From Strongyloides papillosus (Eukaryota > Nematoda > Chromadorea > Rhabditida > Strongyloididae), in the NCBI GenBank assembly GCA_005656395.1, contig SRSI01000056.1, forward strand, positions 310,001 through 374,000: a stretch of 64,000 nucleotides of DNA, written 5' to 3'. The notes below the pieces were generated by a model. That model was not told the origin of the DNA. It saw only the letters and a list, made by a program, of their open reading frames with translations, and did not search any database. Below, piece after piece: positions 12,621 to 23,146 of the stretch. Within the stretch, counting starts at the first letter, position 1. The number at the start of each line of letters is the position of its first letter. A program made the translations under genes and the position numbers.

Positions 12621-13184
12621 TATAAGCACTTTTAAATTTTTGAATTCTAATAGTTAAAAAAAATTCGATTTTAAGATAAAAAATATAGAAAAATCAAGAG
12701 TAATAAAAGTTAAAGTTTATTATTTTAAAACCGTGCAGAAACTTTAATATATTCTTACAGAGGAGAATATGGGCTCTCAGATGATATCGGTTTCATGTAA
12801 TGTTTCAAGTTTAAATTTTGGGATAAATGACTTTAGAAAAGATTCCTATTTTTTGAAATTCAAAATTTTTAAATAATCTATGCTTAACATAACAAAAACA
12901 TTGCGCTATAAAAGTTTCAAGAATTTTTATTAATTATAGATAAATTTTTTATTAATTTAAAAAATCCCTGCTGCAGTAGATGTCAAAGTATACGATTTAG
13001 AAATTAACACCAAACAACATAGTGTGATTTCTAATGGTAATATGTAAATAAATTTTATCGAAGCAAAAGATATATCAAATACAATTCCAATTTTCGTGTA
13101 ATTAAATTGTATTTGTTTTAATTAACTTTACTTAAAATTTATCTACCCTTGTTTTTTGAAACTTACTCTTTTAAAAAAAAGTAG

Positions 13185-13192
13185 TATAAAAA
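13185..13192 (+). promoter_or_regulatory. TATA box of peptide gene copy 1
   Basis: TATAAAAA within AGTAGTATAAAAAGAACTC, 50-58 bp upstream of the ATG. It stands out as a canonical core-promoter match at a plausible distance and is conserved in all four copies. Confidence 0.55.
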
Positions 13193-13242
13193 GAACTCGA
13201 ATTTTTAAATGATATCAAATAACATTTATTAAACATTTTATA

Positions 13243-13509
13243 ATGTATTCTACCAGCTTTAATAAAGTTGCTCAAGTAATTTTTTTGATGTGCTTAATTT
13301 CTTTTACAATTATTAAATGTGATGAAAATTTACAATTTTCAAATCAAATTGAAAATGCACCAATAAGAGACAAGCGTAGTCGTTCATCTGTTGGTCAATC
13401 TGGAAGACTTGCACACCAACTTTACAATCACACTCTTCAAGAAGCAAAAGAACGTGTAACTGATAACTACAGAGATCCTCGAGATCCAAAAAGTTATGGA
13501 AGAAAATGA
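13243..13509 (+). CDS. Small secreted peptide precursor, copy 1
   Basis: This 88-residue protein has an N-terminal hydrophobic signal peptide (about residues 1-26, ending IIKC) and a short, basic, hydrophilic mature part. IENAP lies at about residues 36-40, a Lys-Arg pair at 44-45, and the C-terminus reads SYGRK. Gly followed by basic residues at the end is the classical substrate for C-terminal amidation after trimming, so a peptide-hormone-like or other processed secreted peptide is plausible; this is inferred from motifs, not homology. The gene is intronless, a TATA box lies about 55 bp upstream, and an AATAAA follows near 13600. It is convergent with copy 2. An overlapping antisense ORF is a by-product. 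Confidence 0.7.
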   Translation: MYSTSFNKVAQVIFLMCLISFTIIKCDENLQFSNQIENAPIRDKRSRSSVGQSGRLAHQLYNHTLQEAKERVTDNYRDPRDPKSYGRK

Positions 13510-14320
13510 AACATTTGAAACATGAATTAACTAACAAATCTATAGAAACAGAAAAAAGTGTATTTATTAAAGATATAATCTAAAAACCATTATAACTTTA
13601 ATAAATATTGCTTTAATTTGCTGTTATTACATAGGTCTAAAAATAAAATTTTAATTAAAATTTTTTGTATAATTTCTAATAGAAAAAAATTTTTTTTAGC
13701 TTCTTTTAATAACCAGCTAAGCTTAAATTTATTTCTAGAAATCTCAGATAATTCTTTAAATGATTCAGCAATTAGAAAACATCTCTCCTAATTTTTTACC
13801 TATCCATTAGCTGAATCTCTTTTCGCCAAAATCTTTAGATTGTCCAAATCTAAAGAATCTGAAGTATCCATGTTTTTTGTCATTTTGTCACCTAAACTTT
13901 TCTTTTTTTTAATACTGAATTCGCTAGGGCTTCCTAAGTATGACCGCTTATTATAGACAAAAATTTAAATTAAAATACATTTATTAAAAACTAAAAAAAA
14001 CATAATTAGATAAAACAATTATAGTTGATAAAATAAAAAAATAATAAAATTAGTACTTTTGATAAAATGTCATTTACTGGTAAAAGATATCGTATGTTAT
14101 CAAACCATTTGTCTAAGATCCTAAAATTCCCTCATACAAATTAAAAATTCCGCAATTTAAGGTTGTAATTTAATGCAAATTATCATGCAATTTACAACAA
14201 ATTGTAATAACAATTTAGTGAATTTTGTAATAAAATTTTACTAATTTTTGTATAAGTACGAATTGAATAGAATTGCATGACATTTTTAGGTAGAATTGTT
14301 ATACAATTTTGAGCAGAATT

Positions 14321-15011
14321 ATATTGTAATCCTGGTAGATTCTTCGGGAGCCGTGAAGGCTCCCGGACTTTTGCAGTATAACACGAAATTTTGTTTAAGA
14401 GTTTATTTGAGCAAAGGGAATTAGAATATAACAATAAAGTAAATATATATATATAAACTATGGAAAAGGTATTATTTAACTATAGTCAGATAAATTCAAA
14501 AATAAATTTCTCTTGACACGACTTTAGTCATGCTAATTCATTTTGTTCTGTATGAATTATCACATTTATATCAACAGTTTAATTATTATAATTCTTATTT
14601 CTTGGTTTCCCCCCCTTTTTATCAACGTTACAATTATTATGATTAATATTTTTCATGTACTTCCCCCTTTTTTTAAAGATATTGTATGTTTATAGGTCTA
14701 CACGCCAACTTAAATAAAAATTTTAACTCTATGATATAAAATATTCTTCATCCGTTCCTTATATAGTCCTTGAGGGAATGGGGGTGTTCTTATTGATATA
14801 AACGTACATACATTTCCTCCGATACAGCTTTCCGTGTTCACAGTATAACAATTTTAGGTAAAATTGTATTAAATTTCCAAAAACAGAATTTTTACAAAAA
14901 TGTATTTAATTGTTATACAATTTTACCTTGAATTACGTAACAATTTTACCTGAAAATTTATGACATTTCCACTAAAAAATGTAATAACACTTTTACCTAA
15001 AATTGTGTTAC
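14321..15011. repeat. Loop of inner palindrome A with degenerate short repeats
   Basis: This 690-bp spacer separates the two halves of inner palindrome A. Its right part (about 14850-15011) and the adjoining arms contain many degenerate copies of an ACAATTTTACCTAAAATTGT-like motif in both orientations. It also holds a GC-rich hairpin (14345-14365), a C7 T-run near 14610 and a cluster of AT microsatellite (about 14440-14455). No coding potential is seen. Confidence 0.6.
14345..14365. other. GC-rich perfect hairpin, left arm
   Basis: CGGGAGCC, a GTGAA loop and GGCTCCCG form an 8-bp perfect stem made almost wholly of G and C in very AT-rich surroundings. It sits where the inner palindrome symmetry ends, so it may be a remnant of the rearrangement junction or the end of an unidentified element. 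Its function is unknown. Confidence 0.5.
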
Positions 15012-15822
15012 AATTCTGCTCAAAATTGTATAACAATTCTACCTAAAAATGTCATGCAATTCTATTCAATTCGTACTTATACAAAAATTAGTAAAATTTT
15101 ATTACAAAATTCACTAAATTGTTATTACAATTTGTAGTAAATTGCATGATAATTTGCATTAAATTGCAACCTTAAATTGCGAAATTTTTAATTTGTATGA
15201 GGGAATTTTAGGATCTTAGACAAATGGTCTGATAACATACGATATCTTTTACCAGTAAATGACATTTTATCAAAAGTACTAATTTTATTATTTTTTTATT
15301 TTACTAATTATAATTGTTTTATCTAATTATGTTTTTTTAGTTTTTAATAAATGTATTTTAATTTAAATTTTTGTCTATAATAAGCGGTCATACTTAGGAA
15401 GCCCTACCGAATTCAGTATTAAAAAAAAGAAAAGTTTAGGTGACAGAATGACAAAAAACATGGATACTTCAGATTCTTTAGATTTGGACAATCTAAAGAT
15501 TTTGGCGAAAAGAGATTCAGCTAATGGATAAGTAAAAAATTAGGAGAGATGTTTTCTAATTGCTGAATCATTTAAAGAATTTTCTGAGATTTCTAGAAAT
15601 AAATTTAAGCTTAGCTGGTTATTAAAAGAAGCTAAAAAAAATTTTTTTTCTATTAGAAATTATACAAAAAATTTTAATTAAAATTTTATTTTTAGACCTA
15701 TGTAATAACAGCAAATTAAAGCAATATTTATTAAAGTTATAATGGTTTTTAGATTATATCTTTAATAAATACACTTTTTTCTGTTTCTATAGATTTGTTA
15801 GTTAATTCATGTTTCAAATGTT

Positions 15823-16089
15823 TCATTTTCTTCCATAACTTTTTGGATCTCGAGGATCTCTGTAGTTATCAGTTACACGTTCTTTTGCTTCTTGAAGAGT
15901 GTGATTGTAAAGTTGGTGTGCAAGTCTTCCAGATTGACCAACAGATGAACGACTACGCTTGTCTCTTATTGGTGCATTTTCAATTTGATTTGAAAATTGT
16001 AAATTTTCATCACATTTAATAATTGTAAAAGAAATTAAGCACATCAAAAAAATTACTTGAGCAACTTTATTAAAGCTGGTAGAATACAT
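15823..16089 (-). CDS. Small secreted peptide precursor, copy 2
   Basis: The 88-residue product appears identical to copy 1: signal peptide, IENAP, Lys-Arg pair and C-terminal SYGRK. Its start context is CATTTTAAAATG, shared with copy 3, whereas copies 1 and 4 have CATTTTATAATG. The TATA box is conserved upstream. The MULE inserted about 350 bp upstream of this gene, far enough to leave the core promoter intact. It faces copy 1 across the inner loop. Confidence 0.7.
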   Translation of the reverse strand: MYSTSFNKVAQVIFLMCLISFTIIKCDENLQFSNQIENAPIRDKRSRSSVGQSGRLAHQLYNHTLQEAKERVTDNYRDPRDPKSYGRK

Positions 16090-16139
16090 TTTAAAATGTT
16101 TAATAAATGTTATTTGATATCATTTAAAAATTCGAGTTC

Positions 16140-16147
16140 TTTTTATA
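16140..16147 (-). promoter_or_regulatory. TATA box of peptide gene copy 2
   Basis: TATAAAAA on the minus strand at the same distance from the ATG as in copy 1. Confidence 0.55.
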
Positions 16148-16444
16148 CTACTTTTTTTTAAAAGTGTAAGTTTCAAAAAACAAGGGTAGATAAATTTTAA
16201 GTAAAGTTAATTAAAACAAATACAATTTAATTACACGAAAATTGGAATTGTATTTGATATATCTTTTGCTTCGATAAAATTTATTTACATATTACCATTA
16301 GAAATCACACTATGTTGTTTGGTGTTAATTTCTAAATCGTATACTTTGACATCTACTGCAGCAGGGATTTTTTAAATTAATAAAAAATTTATCTATAATT
16401 AATAAAAATTCTTGAAACTTTTATAGCGCAATGTTTTTGTTATG

Positions 16445-18492
16445 GGAAAGTCTGGATTCACCTTGCATATGCAAAATGATTTGTCCTACAACGAAAATTA
16501 TAATGAGACATAATCAAATTTTTTCATGACATTTTTATAATAAATAGGGGTTTTTTATATTAACATTAGTTTTTATTCAATTTAAAAGATAGCAATAACA
16601 ATCCAAAAATAGAGGAATATTACATGATGAGTAAACAATTTGCAAAAAACTGTGAAAGTGATGAATACAAATATATTGTGAAATACATAGAGGAGAACAA
16701 AGGTGGTTCTAGAAAACTCTTCCAAGAATTACAATCAGGTGGACACAAAATTAGTGAAAGAACTGTTGCTACGAGATTTAAAGAAATAAAAGACAAATTA
16801 TCATCAAGTAGAAGTGTTATTGATGAAAATGGAAATCATGATCCTAATACAAGAGTATTTGATATAAATAATTTTAATGTTGATATAATTGGATGTAAAT
16901 TAAAAGACAATAAGATTTTAAATTTGCCTTCTCAACGTTCTGCTGGAAATGCTTTTTTTGAATTTTACGGGTTTCCAAGTGATTTTTTTGAAGTAAGTGG
17001 AAAGATGTTGTTAGAGAAGGAAGGGTGTATAAAATGTAGAGCTATATATGATTTAGAAAGAAAAAGTAATATATGTCCAAAAAAATTTAAAGGTAATCCT
17101 CATCATGTTAATTGCAAGGTCACTCTTCTTTATGATGTTATAAATGAAGCAATGGTTACAAAAATACTACAAAAAACAAGTGAGAATTTTTCTAAGCCAA
17201 GTTCACTTTATTTACAATTTTTAAATGATATTAGAAGATTTTGTTCTGTTAATAAAATTGATTACTTAAAATGGATAACAAGAGATACTTTTCCTGCTGA
17301 AAAAGAATTTTTAAAATCAATTAGCAATCGGGTACATGATAATTTACGAAATAAAACAATATCATTAAATTTTTTTAACGAAACTTGCTACCACTCTTTA
17401 AAAAATGATGGAATAATTTTGTATTTAACTGATACTATGGTAAAAAGATTTGTTGAAGATGCTGTTGTAATTATTTGTGATGGAAGCTTCAAAAAATCTT
17501 TAGATGGATATATACAGTATTATACTTTACATTTTGTAAATAAAAACAACCGTAGTATGCCATTCGCTATAGCATTTACAAAAAAAAAATCACTTGACTA
17601 CTACTCATGCTTGTTTAATTATATATTTGATAATGTTGATACTCTTGCTCTTAAACAAAATAAAGTTATAAATTATAACGCAATAAGTGTAGTTACCGAT
17701 AAAGAAAAAGCCGTTATCAGTGCATTGAAAAAAACAAGAAATTTCAACCACCATTATCTTTGCCATTTCCATTATATAAGATGTTTACAAGCAAATTTGA
17801 AAAAATCGCAGCTATATTTTGTCGTAAATAAAAAAATCAACAAGTACAATCTACGTATGACCACTTATATCAAAAAGTTGAAAAAAATTGCTACATATTT
17901 ATACTATTTACCGCATGTTCCACAAGAATATTTTGCAAGATGTATGGGTATACTAATAGGTGATTTAGAAAAAGTTAGTAAAGAATACCAACCATTAACT
18001 TTATCAATTAATAAATTTATTAATTATTTAAAATTTGAATGGATGTCATGTGAAAATGTTTCGATATACAAAGCACCTTGCAGAACAAGTAATATCTCTG
18101 AAAGTTTCCACAGTTACATAAACAGGCTTGAGATTTTCAGAAAAAAAAGTACTACACATAGAATTTTCCCCATACTAAACTCTATTGAAGCAAAATATGT
18201 CACTAAGTATGAGAAGGAAAAGAATACGTTATTTACTAGCGTAAAGTCACAACAATTTGAAAAAATTTATGAAAATTTTTCAGTGGATTATTTCAAGGTA
18301 TTTTTGGATCAAATTATCGACGTCACATTTAAAAAATAAGATTTAATATATATAAATTTCTTCTTGCTTTTTTTGTATAAAAAATAATTTTGATTGTTCG
18401 TGAATAATAATACTATTAGATAAATATTTTGGAATAATGTATACGTTAATATAAAACAAGAAAATAGTCTATTGGTGAAACCAGTGGAAGCC
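16445..18492 (+). mobile_element. MULE DNA transposon, likely complete, single-arm insertion
   Basis: The 2048-bp element is bounded by a 9-bp direct duplication, TTTGTTATG (16436-16444 and 18493-18501), the size typical of Mutator-like elements. The ends are short imperfect inverted repeats: GGAAAGTCTGGATTCACC on the left, and on the right the inverse of GGCTTCCACTGGTTTCACC. It contains one long transposase ORF. It interrupts inner palindrome A; the corresponding site near 19888-19892 in the right arm is empty. The element is therefore younger than the palindrome. Confidence 0.9.
16624..18339 (+). CDS. MULE-type transposase
   Basis: The 571-residue uninterrupted ORF fills the transposon. 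The N-terminal third holds a basic helical DNA-binding-like part and a possible zinc site (C-x2-C near residues 138-141, then Cys and HHVNC near 152-165). The MULE catalytic core follows: first Asp in the DGSFKK motif (about residue 286), second Asp in VVTDKEKA (about 359), then the C-x-F-H-Y (CHFHYIRC) motif (about 383-390), and a Glu in NISESFHSYINR near residue 493 as the probable third acidic residue. It should cut and join DNA at the element ends. The intact frame suggests recent activity. Either Met of the initial MM could start translation. Confidence 0.85.
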   Translation: MMSKQFAKNCESDEYKYIVKYIEENKGGSRKLFQELQSGGHKISERTVATRFKEIKDKLSSSRSVIDENGNHDPNTRVFDINNFNVDIIGCKLKDNKILNLPSQRSAGNAFFEFYGFPSDFFEVSGKMLLEKEGCIKCRAIYDLERKSNICPKKFKGNPHHVNCKVTLLYDVINEAMVTKILQKTSENFSKPSSLYLQFLNDIRRFCSVNKIDYLKWITRDTFPAEKEFLKSISNRVHDNLRNKTISLNFFNETCYHSLKNDGIILYLTDTMVKRFVEDAVVIICDGSFKKSLDGYIQYYTLHFVNKNNRSMPFAIAFTKKKSLDYYSCLFNYIFDNVDTLALKQNKVINYNAISVVTDKEKAVISALKKTRNFNHHYLCHFHYIRCLQANLKKSQLYFVVNKKINKYNLRMTTYIKKLKKIATYLYYLPHVPQEYFARCMGILIGDLEKVSKEYQPLTLSINKFINYLKFEWMSCENVSIYKAPCRTSNISESFHSYINRLEIFRKKSTTHRIFPILNSIEAKYVTKYEKEKNTLFTSVKSQQFEKIYENFSVDYFKVFLDQIIDVTFKK

Positions 18493-18639
18493 TTTGTTAT
18501 GTTAAGCATAGATTATTTAAAAATTTTGAATTTCAAAAAATAGGAATCTTTTCTAAAGTCATTTATCCCAAAATTTAAACTTGAAACATTACATGAAACC
18601 GATATCATCTGAGAGCCCATATTCTCCTCTGTAAGAATA

Positions 18640-19749
18640 TATTAAAGTTTCTGCATAGTTTTAAAATAATAAACTTTAAATTTTATTACTCGTGATTTTT
18701 CTATATTTTTTATCTTAAAATCGAATTTTTTTTAACTATTAGAATTCAAAAATTTAAAAGTGCTTATACACACAAAAAAATGGGACACACATTTGCGTAA
18801 AATGTAATAAATTTGTCCCACCTAATAAAATTTGAATTTTCTTGATTTGCGATAATTTTAACGCAATTATTTTGTACAAGAAATTAAGGCAATAATTAAA
18901 ATTAGTTTCTATTTTTATATTTTATTGTTTTTATTTTAAAACTTAAGTTATTTTTTACAATACATTTTAAAATACAATATTAGATTTTAACATATTATAA
19001 GATTAAAAAATGCTTTTATAAAGAGTATTTATGGCGATATATGATAGTATTTTTTTTAGATATTCTTCAATTGTTTGAATAACTATAAATAAGATTTTTA
19101 TAAAAAGTTATATTCATCTGATGACTCAACTTTTTTACACTGTTTTTCAAGATCATCTTTAAAAGTCAAACCGATTAAAAGTTTTAAAACATTATACGTT
19201 TTGTTCATAGTAAAAAAATTTTTAAATATTTTAATTTAAATAAGAAAAATAGCAAATACTAAGATAATATTTTCAATAAACATTACTTTGTATGGTTAGA
19301 TAATTATCATCCTTTCTTATTGTTGTTGTAAAATTTTCTAAATTTTTAAATTTACTGGTGTTAACGGGTTGTTTAAAAGAATTATTTTTGTTAAAACGTT
19401 AACAACTTTACACGAAGTTGACTTCTGATAACTCACTTCATAATATATTATAAAAACAAATTAGAGTAAGAAAGAGAAGGTAAAAGTCTAAAGATTAAAG
19501 TCTAGATAAGTTTTTTTATATATAAATAAGAGTTTTTTTATATTTTACCATTCATCCCTTTATTCATTTATTGTAATAATCATCTTATATATTGTAGACC
19601 GTAAGTCACTATTTTTTATATGTAATGTTTTTATTATTAATGTAGGTAGCCACGGTGTTGTACCTTATATTGTTATTATTACTGTATCCTTTCTTAAGAT
19701 TCCAATAAAAGTTTATAAGATTAGTATAGTCATCACTTATAAAATTTAC
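18640..19749. repeat. Spacer of giant palindrome, dispersed repeat family
   Basis: This is the only part of the palindrome that is not mirrored. From 18771 (CACACAAAAAAATGGGACAC) it resembles the reverse complement of 40130-40510, and from about 18930 to 19460 it resembles 38500-39050 in direct orientation. Part also resembles flanks of the peptide-gene cluster at about 35290-35380 and 45010-45090. The remainder (19470-19749) is AT-rich with nothing recognisable. No gene is present. Confidence 0.6.
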
Positions 19750-20184
19750 TATTCTTACAGAGGAGAATATGGGCTCTCAGATGATATCGGTTTCATGTAA
19801 TGTTTCAAGTTTAAATTTTGGGATAAATGACTTTAGAAAAAGTTTTTATTTTTTGAAATTCAAAATTTTTAAATAATCTATGCTTAACATAACAAAAACA
19901 TTGCGCTATAAAAGTTTCAAGAATTTTTATTAATTATAGATAAATTTTTTTTTAATTTAAAAAATCCCTGCTGCAGTAGATGTCAAAGTATACGATTTAG
20001 AAATTAACACCAAACAACATAGTGTGATTTCTAATGGTAATATGTAAATAAATTTTATCGAAGCAAAGGATATGTCAAATACAATTTCAATTTTCGTGTA
20101 ATTAAATTGTATTTGTTTTAATTAACTTTACTTAAAATTTATCTACCCTTGTTTTTTGAAACTTACACTTTTAAAAAAAAGTAG

Positions 20185-20192
20185 TATAAAAA
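20185..20192 (+). promoter_or_regulatory. TATA box of peptide gene copy 3
   Basis: TATAAAAA, same position relative to the ATG as in the other copies. Confidence 0.55.
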
Positions 20193-20242
20193 GAACTCGA
20201 ATTTTTAAATGATATCAAATAACATTTATTAAACATTTTAAA

Positions 20243-20509
20243 ATGTATTCTACCAGCTTTAATAAAGTTGCTCAAGTAATTTTTTTGATGTGCTTAATTT
20301 CTTTTACAATTATTAAATGTGAAGAAAATTTACAATTTTCAAATCAAATTGAAAATGCACCAATAAGAGACAAGCGTAGTCGTTCATCTGTTGGTCAATC
20401 TGGAAGACTTGCACACCAACTTTACAATCACACTCTTCAAGAAGCAAAAGAACGTGTAACTGATAACTACAGAGATCCTCGAGATCCAAAAAGTTATGGA
20501 AGAAAATGA
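20243..20509 (+). CDS. Small secreted peptide precursor, copy 3
   Basis: 88 residues, differing from the other three copies by one Asp-to-Glu change just after the signal peptide (CEEN instead of CDEN). This is the only protein-level difference I see among the four copies. Signal peptide, IENAP, Lys-Arg and terminal SYGRK are kept. Its non-coding variants match copy 2, its mirror partner in the giant palindrome. It is convergent with copy 4. Confidence 0.7.
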   Translation: MYSTSFNKVAQVIFLMCLISFTIIKCEENLQFSNQIENAPIRDKRSRSSVGQSGRLAHQLYNHTLQEAKERVTDNYRDPRDPKSYGRK

Positions 20510-21320
20510 AACATTTGAAACATGAATTAACTAACAAATCTATAGAAACAGAAAAAAGTGTATTTATTAAAGATATAATCTAAAAACCATTATAACTTTA
20601 ATAAATATTGCTTTAATTTGCTGTTATTACATAGGTCTAAAAATAAAATTTTAATTAAAATTTTTTGTATAATTTCTAATAGAAAAAAATTTTTTTTAGC
20701 TTCTTTTAATAACCAGCTAAGCTTAAATTTATTTCTAGAAATCTCAGATAATTCTTTAAATGATTCAGCAATTAGAAAACATCTCTCCTAATTTTTTACC
20801 TATCCATTAGCTGAATCTCTTTTCGCCAAAATCTTTAGATTGTCCAAATCTAAAGAATCTGAAGTATCCATGTTTTTTGTCATTTTGTCACCTAAACTTT
20901 TCTTTTTTTTAATACTGAATTCGGTAGGGCTTCCTAAGTATGACCGCTTATTATAGACAAAAATTTAAATTAAAATACATTTATTAAAAACTAAAAAAAA
21001 CATAATTAGATAAAACAATTATAGTTGATAAAATAAAAAAATAATAAAATTAGTACTTTTGATAAAATGTCATTTACTGGTAAAAGATATCGTATGTTAT
21101 CAGACCATTTGTCTAAGATCCTAAAATTCCCTCATACAAATTAAAAATTTCGCAATTTAAGGTTGCAATTTAATGCAAATTATCATGCAATTTACTACAA
21201 ATTGTAATAACAATTTAGTGAATTTTGTAATAAAATTTTACTAATTTTTGTATAAGTACGAATTGAATAGAATTGCATGACATTTTTAGGTAGAATTGTT
21301 ATACAATTTTGAGCAGAATT

Positions 21321-22011
21321 GTAACACAATTTTAGGTAAAAGTGTTATTACATTTTTTAGTGGAAATGTCATAAATTTTCAGGTAAAATTGTTACGTAAT
21401 TCAAGGTAAAATTGTATAACAATTAAATACATTTTTGTAAAAATTCTGTTTTTGGAAATTTAATACAATTTTACCTAAAATTGTTATACTGTGAACACGG
21501 AAAGCTGTATCGGAGGAAATGTATGTACGTTTATATCAATAAGAACACCCCCATTCCCTCAAGGACTATATAAGGAACGGATGAAGAATATTTTATATCA
21601 TAGAGTTAAAATTTTTATTTAAGTTGGCGTGTAGACCTATAAACATACAATATCTTTAAAAAAAGGGGGAAGTACATGAAAAATATTAATCATAATAATT
21701 GTAACGTTGATAAAAAGGGGGGGAAACCAAGAAATAAGAATTATAATAATTAAACTGTTGATATAAATGTGATAATTCATACAGAACAAAATGAATTAGC
21801 ATGACTAAAGTCGTGTCAAGAGAAATTTATTTTTGAATTTATCTGACTATAGTTAAATAATACCTTTTCCATAGTTTATATATATATATTTACTTTATTG
21901 TTATATTCTAATTCCCTTTGCTCAAATAAACTCTTAAACAAAATTTCGTGTTATACTGCAAAAGTCCGGGAGCCTTCACGGCTCCCGAAGAATCTACCAG
22001 GATTACAATAT
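21321..22011. repeat. Loop of inner palindrome B
   Basis: Mirror of 14321-15011, with the same ACAATTTTACCT-type degenerate repeats and the GC-rich hairpin. A frame of about 80 codons crosses the loop but changes register with the repeat and shows no protein-like features. Confidence 0.6.
21967..21987. other. GC-rich perfect hairpin, right arm
   Basis: Mirror copy of the 14345-14365 hairpin, with identical stem sequence and complementary loop. Confidence 0.5.
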
Positions 22012-22821
22012 AATTCTGCTCAAAATTGTATAACAATTCTACCTAAAAATGTCATGCAATTCTATTCAATTCGTACTTATACAAAAATTAGTAAAATTTT
22101 ATTACAAAATTCACTAAATTGTTATTACAATTTGTTGTAAATTGCATGATAATTTGCATTAAATTACAACCTTAAATTGCGGAATTTTTAATTTGTATGA
22201 GGGAATTTTAGGATCTTAGACAAATGGTTTGATAACATACGATATCTTTTACCAGTAAATGACATTTTATCAAAAGTACTAATTTTATTATTTTTTTATT
22301 TTATCAACTATAATTGTTTTATCTAATTATGTTTTTTTTAGTTTTTAATAAATGTATTTTAATTTAAATTTTTGTCTATAATAAGCGGTCATACTTAGGA
22401 AGCCCTAGCGAATTCAGTATTAAAAAAAGAAAAGTTTAGGTGACAAAATGACAAAAAACATGGATACTTCAGATTCTTTAGATTTGGACAATCTAAAGAT
22501 TTTGGCGAAAAGAGATTCAGCTAATGGATAGGTAAAAAATTAGGAGAGATGTTTTCTAATTGCTGAATCATTTAAAGAATTATCTGAGATTTCTAGAAAT
22601 AAATTTAAGCTTAGCTGGTTATTAAAAGAAGCTAAAAAAAATTTTTTTCTATTAGAAATTATACAAAAAATTTTAATTAAAATTTTATTTTTAGACCTAT
22701 GTAATAACAGCAAATTAAAGCAATATTTATTAAAGTTATAATGGTTTTTAGATTATATCTTTAATAAATACACTTTTTTCTGTTTCTATAGATTTGTTAG
22801 TTAATTCATGTTTCAAATGTT

Positions 22822-23088
22822 TCATTTTCTTCCATAACTTTTTGGATCTCGAGGATCTCTGTAGTTATCAGTTACACGTTCTTTTGCTTCTTGAAGAGTG
22901 TGATTGTAAAGTTGGTGTGCAAGTCTTCCAGATTGACCAACAGATGAACGACTACGCTTGTCTCTTATTGGTGCATTTTCAATTTGATTTGAAAATTGTA
23001 AATTTTCATCACATTTAATAATTGTAAAAGAAATTAAGCACATCAAAAAAATTACTTGAGCAACTTTATTAAAGCTGGTAGAATACAT
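22822..23088 (-). CDS. Small secreted peptide precursor, copy 4
   Basis: The 88-residue product appears identical to copies 1 and 2. It shares all noticed non-coding variants with copy 1, its mirror partner. It keeps the TATA box upstream and the AATAAA-like signal downstream. It reads towards copy 3, so transcripts of the two copies could form long double-stranded RNA if they read through. Confidence 0.7.
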   Translation of the reverse strand: MYSTSFNKVAQVIFLMCLISFTIIKCDENLQFSNQIENAPIRDKRSRSSVGQSGRLAHQLYNHTLQEAKERVTDNYRDPRDPKSYGRK

Positions 23089-23138
23089 TATAAAATGTTT
23101 AATAAATGTTATTTGATATCATTTAAAAATTCGAGTTC

Positions 23139-23146
23139 TTTTTATA
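23139..23146 (-). promoter_or_regulatory. TATA box of peptide gene copy 4
   Basis: TATAAAAA on the minus strand at the conserved distance. Confidence 0.55.

Larger units (their letters stand above)
12621..14320. repeat. Inner palindrome A, left half
   Basis: This 1.7-kb unit is repeated in reverse complement at 15012-18770 once the MULE insertion is removed (x + y = 29332). It includes the secreted-peptide gene, its promoter and its 3' flank. The halves differ at several sites, more than the two giant arms differ from each other. Confidence 0.85.
4662..18639. repeat. Left arm of giant palindrome
   Basis: Positions in this arm pair with the reverse complement of the right arm at x + y of about 36332 (36331 where single-base indels intervene). 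The pairing runs from 4662 to 16444 and resumes after the inserted MULE at 18502-18639 (x + y = 38389). Without the MULE the arm is about 11.9 kb. Only scattered substitutions and a few one-base indels were noticed, so identity is very high. The arm holds a foldback transposon, coding remnants, a dead mariner, a long gene-free stretch and one complete inner palindrome. Confidence 0.9.
15012..18770. repeat. Inner palindrome A, right half (split by MULE)
   Basis: This is the reverse complement of 12621-14320, interrupted at 16444/18493 by the 2-kb MULE and one copy of its target duplication. It ends at 18770, where the AGTGCTTATA sequence stops matching. The giant palindrome stops matching earlier, at 18639, so 18640-18770 is shared with the outer units but not with the facing right arm. 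Confidence 0.85.
19750..21320. repeat. Inner palindrome B, left half
   Basis: Pairs in reverse complement with 22012-23581 (x + y = about 43332). It is truncated by about 130 bp relative to the other three inner units because the giant palindrome symmetry ends at 19750. Confidence 0.85.

Noticed and set aside
13313..13537. 74-codon ORF antisense to the peptide gene, repeated in all four copies
   Set aside because: It overlaps the signal-peptide gene entirely. Its recurrence is explained by duplication, and it lacks promoter or domain features. The sense strand has a signal peptide, TATA box and polyadenylation signal.
14192..14434. 80-codon ORF across the inner palindrome loop
   Set aside because: It crosses the boundary between palindromic and loop sequence and consists of the AT repeat motif plus the hairpin. 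No protein-like pattern.
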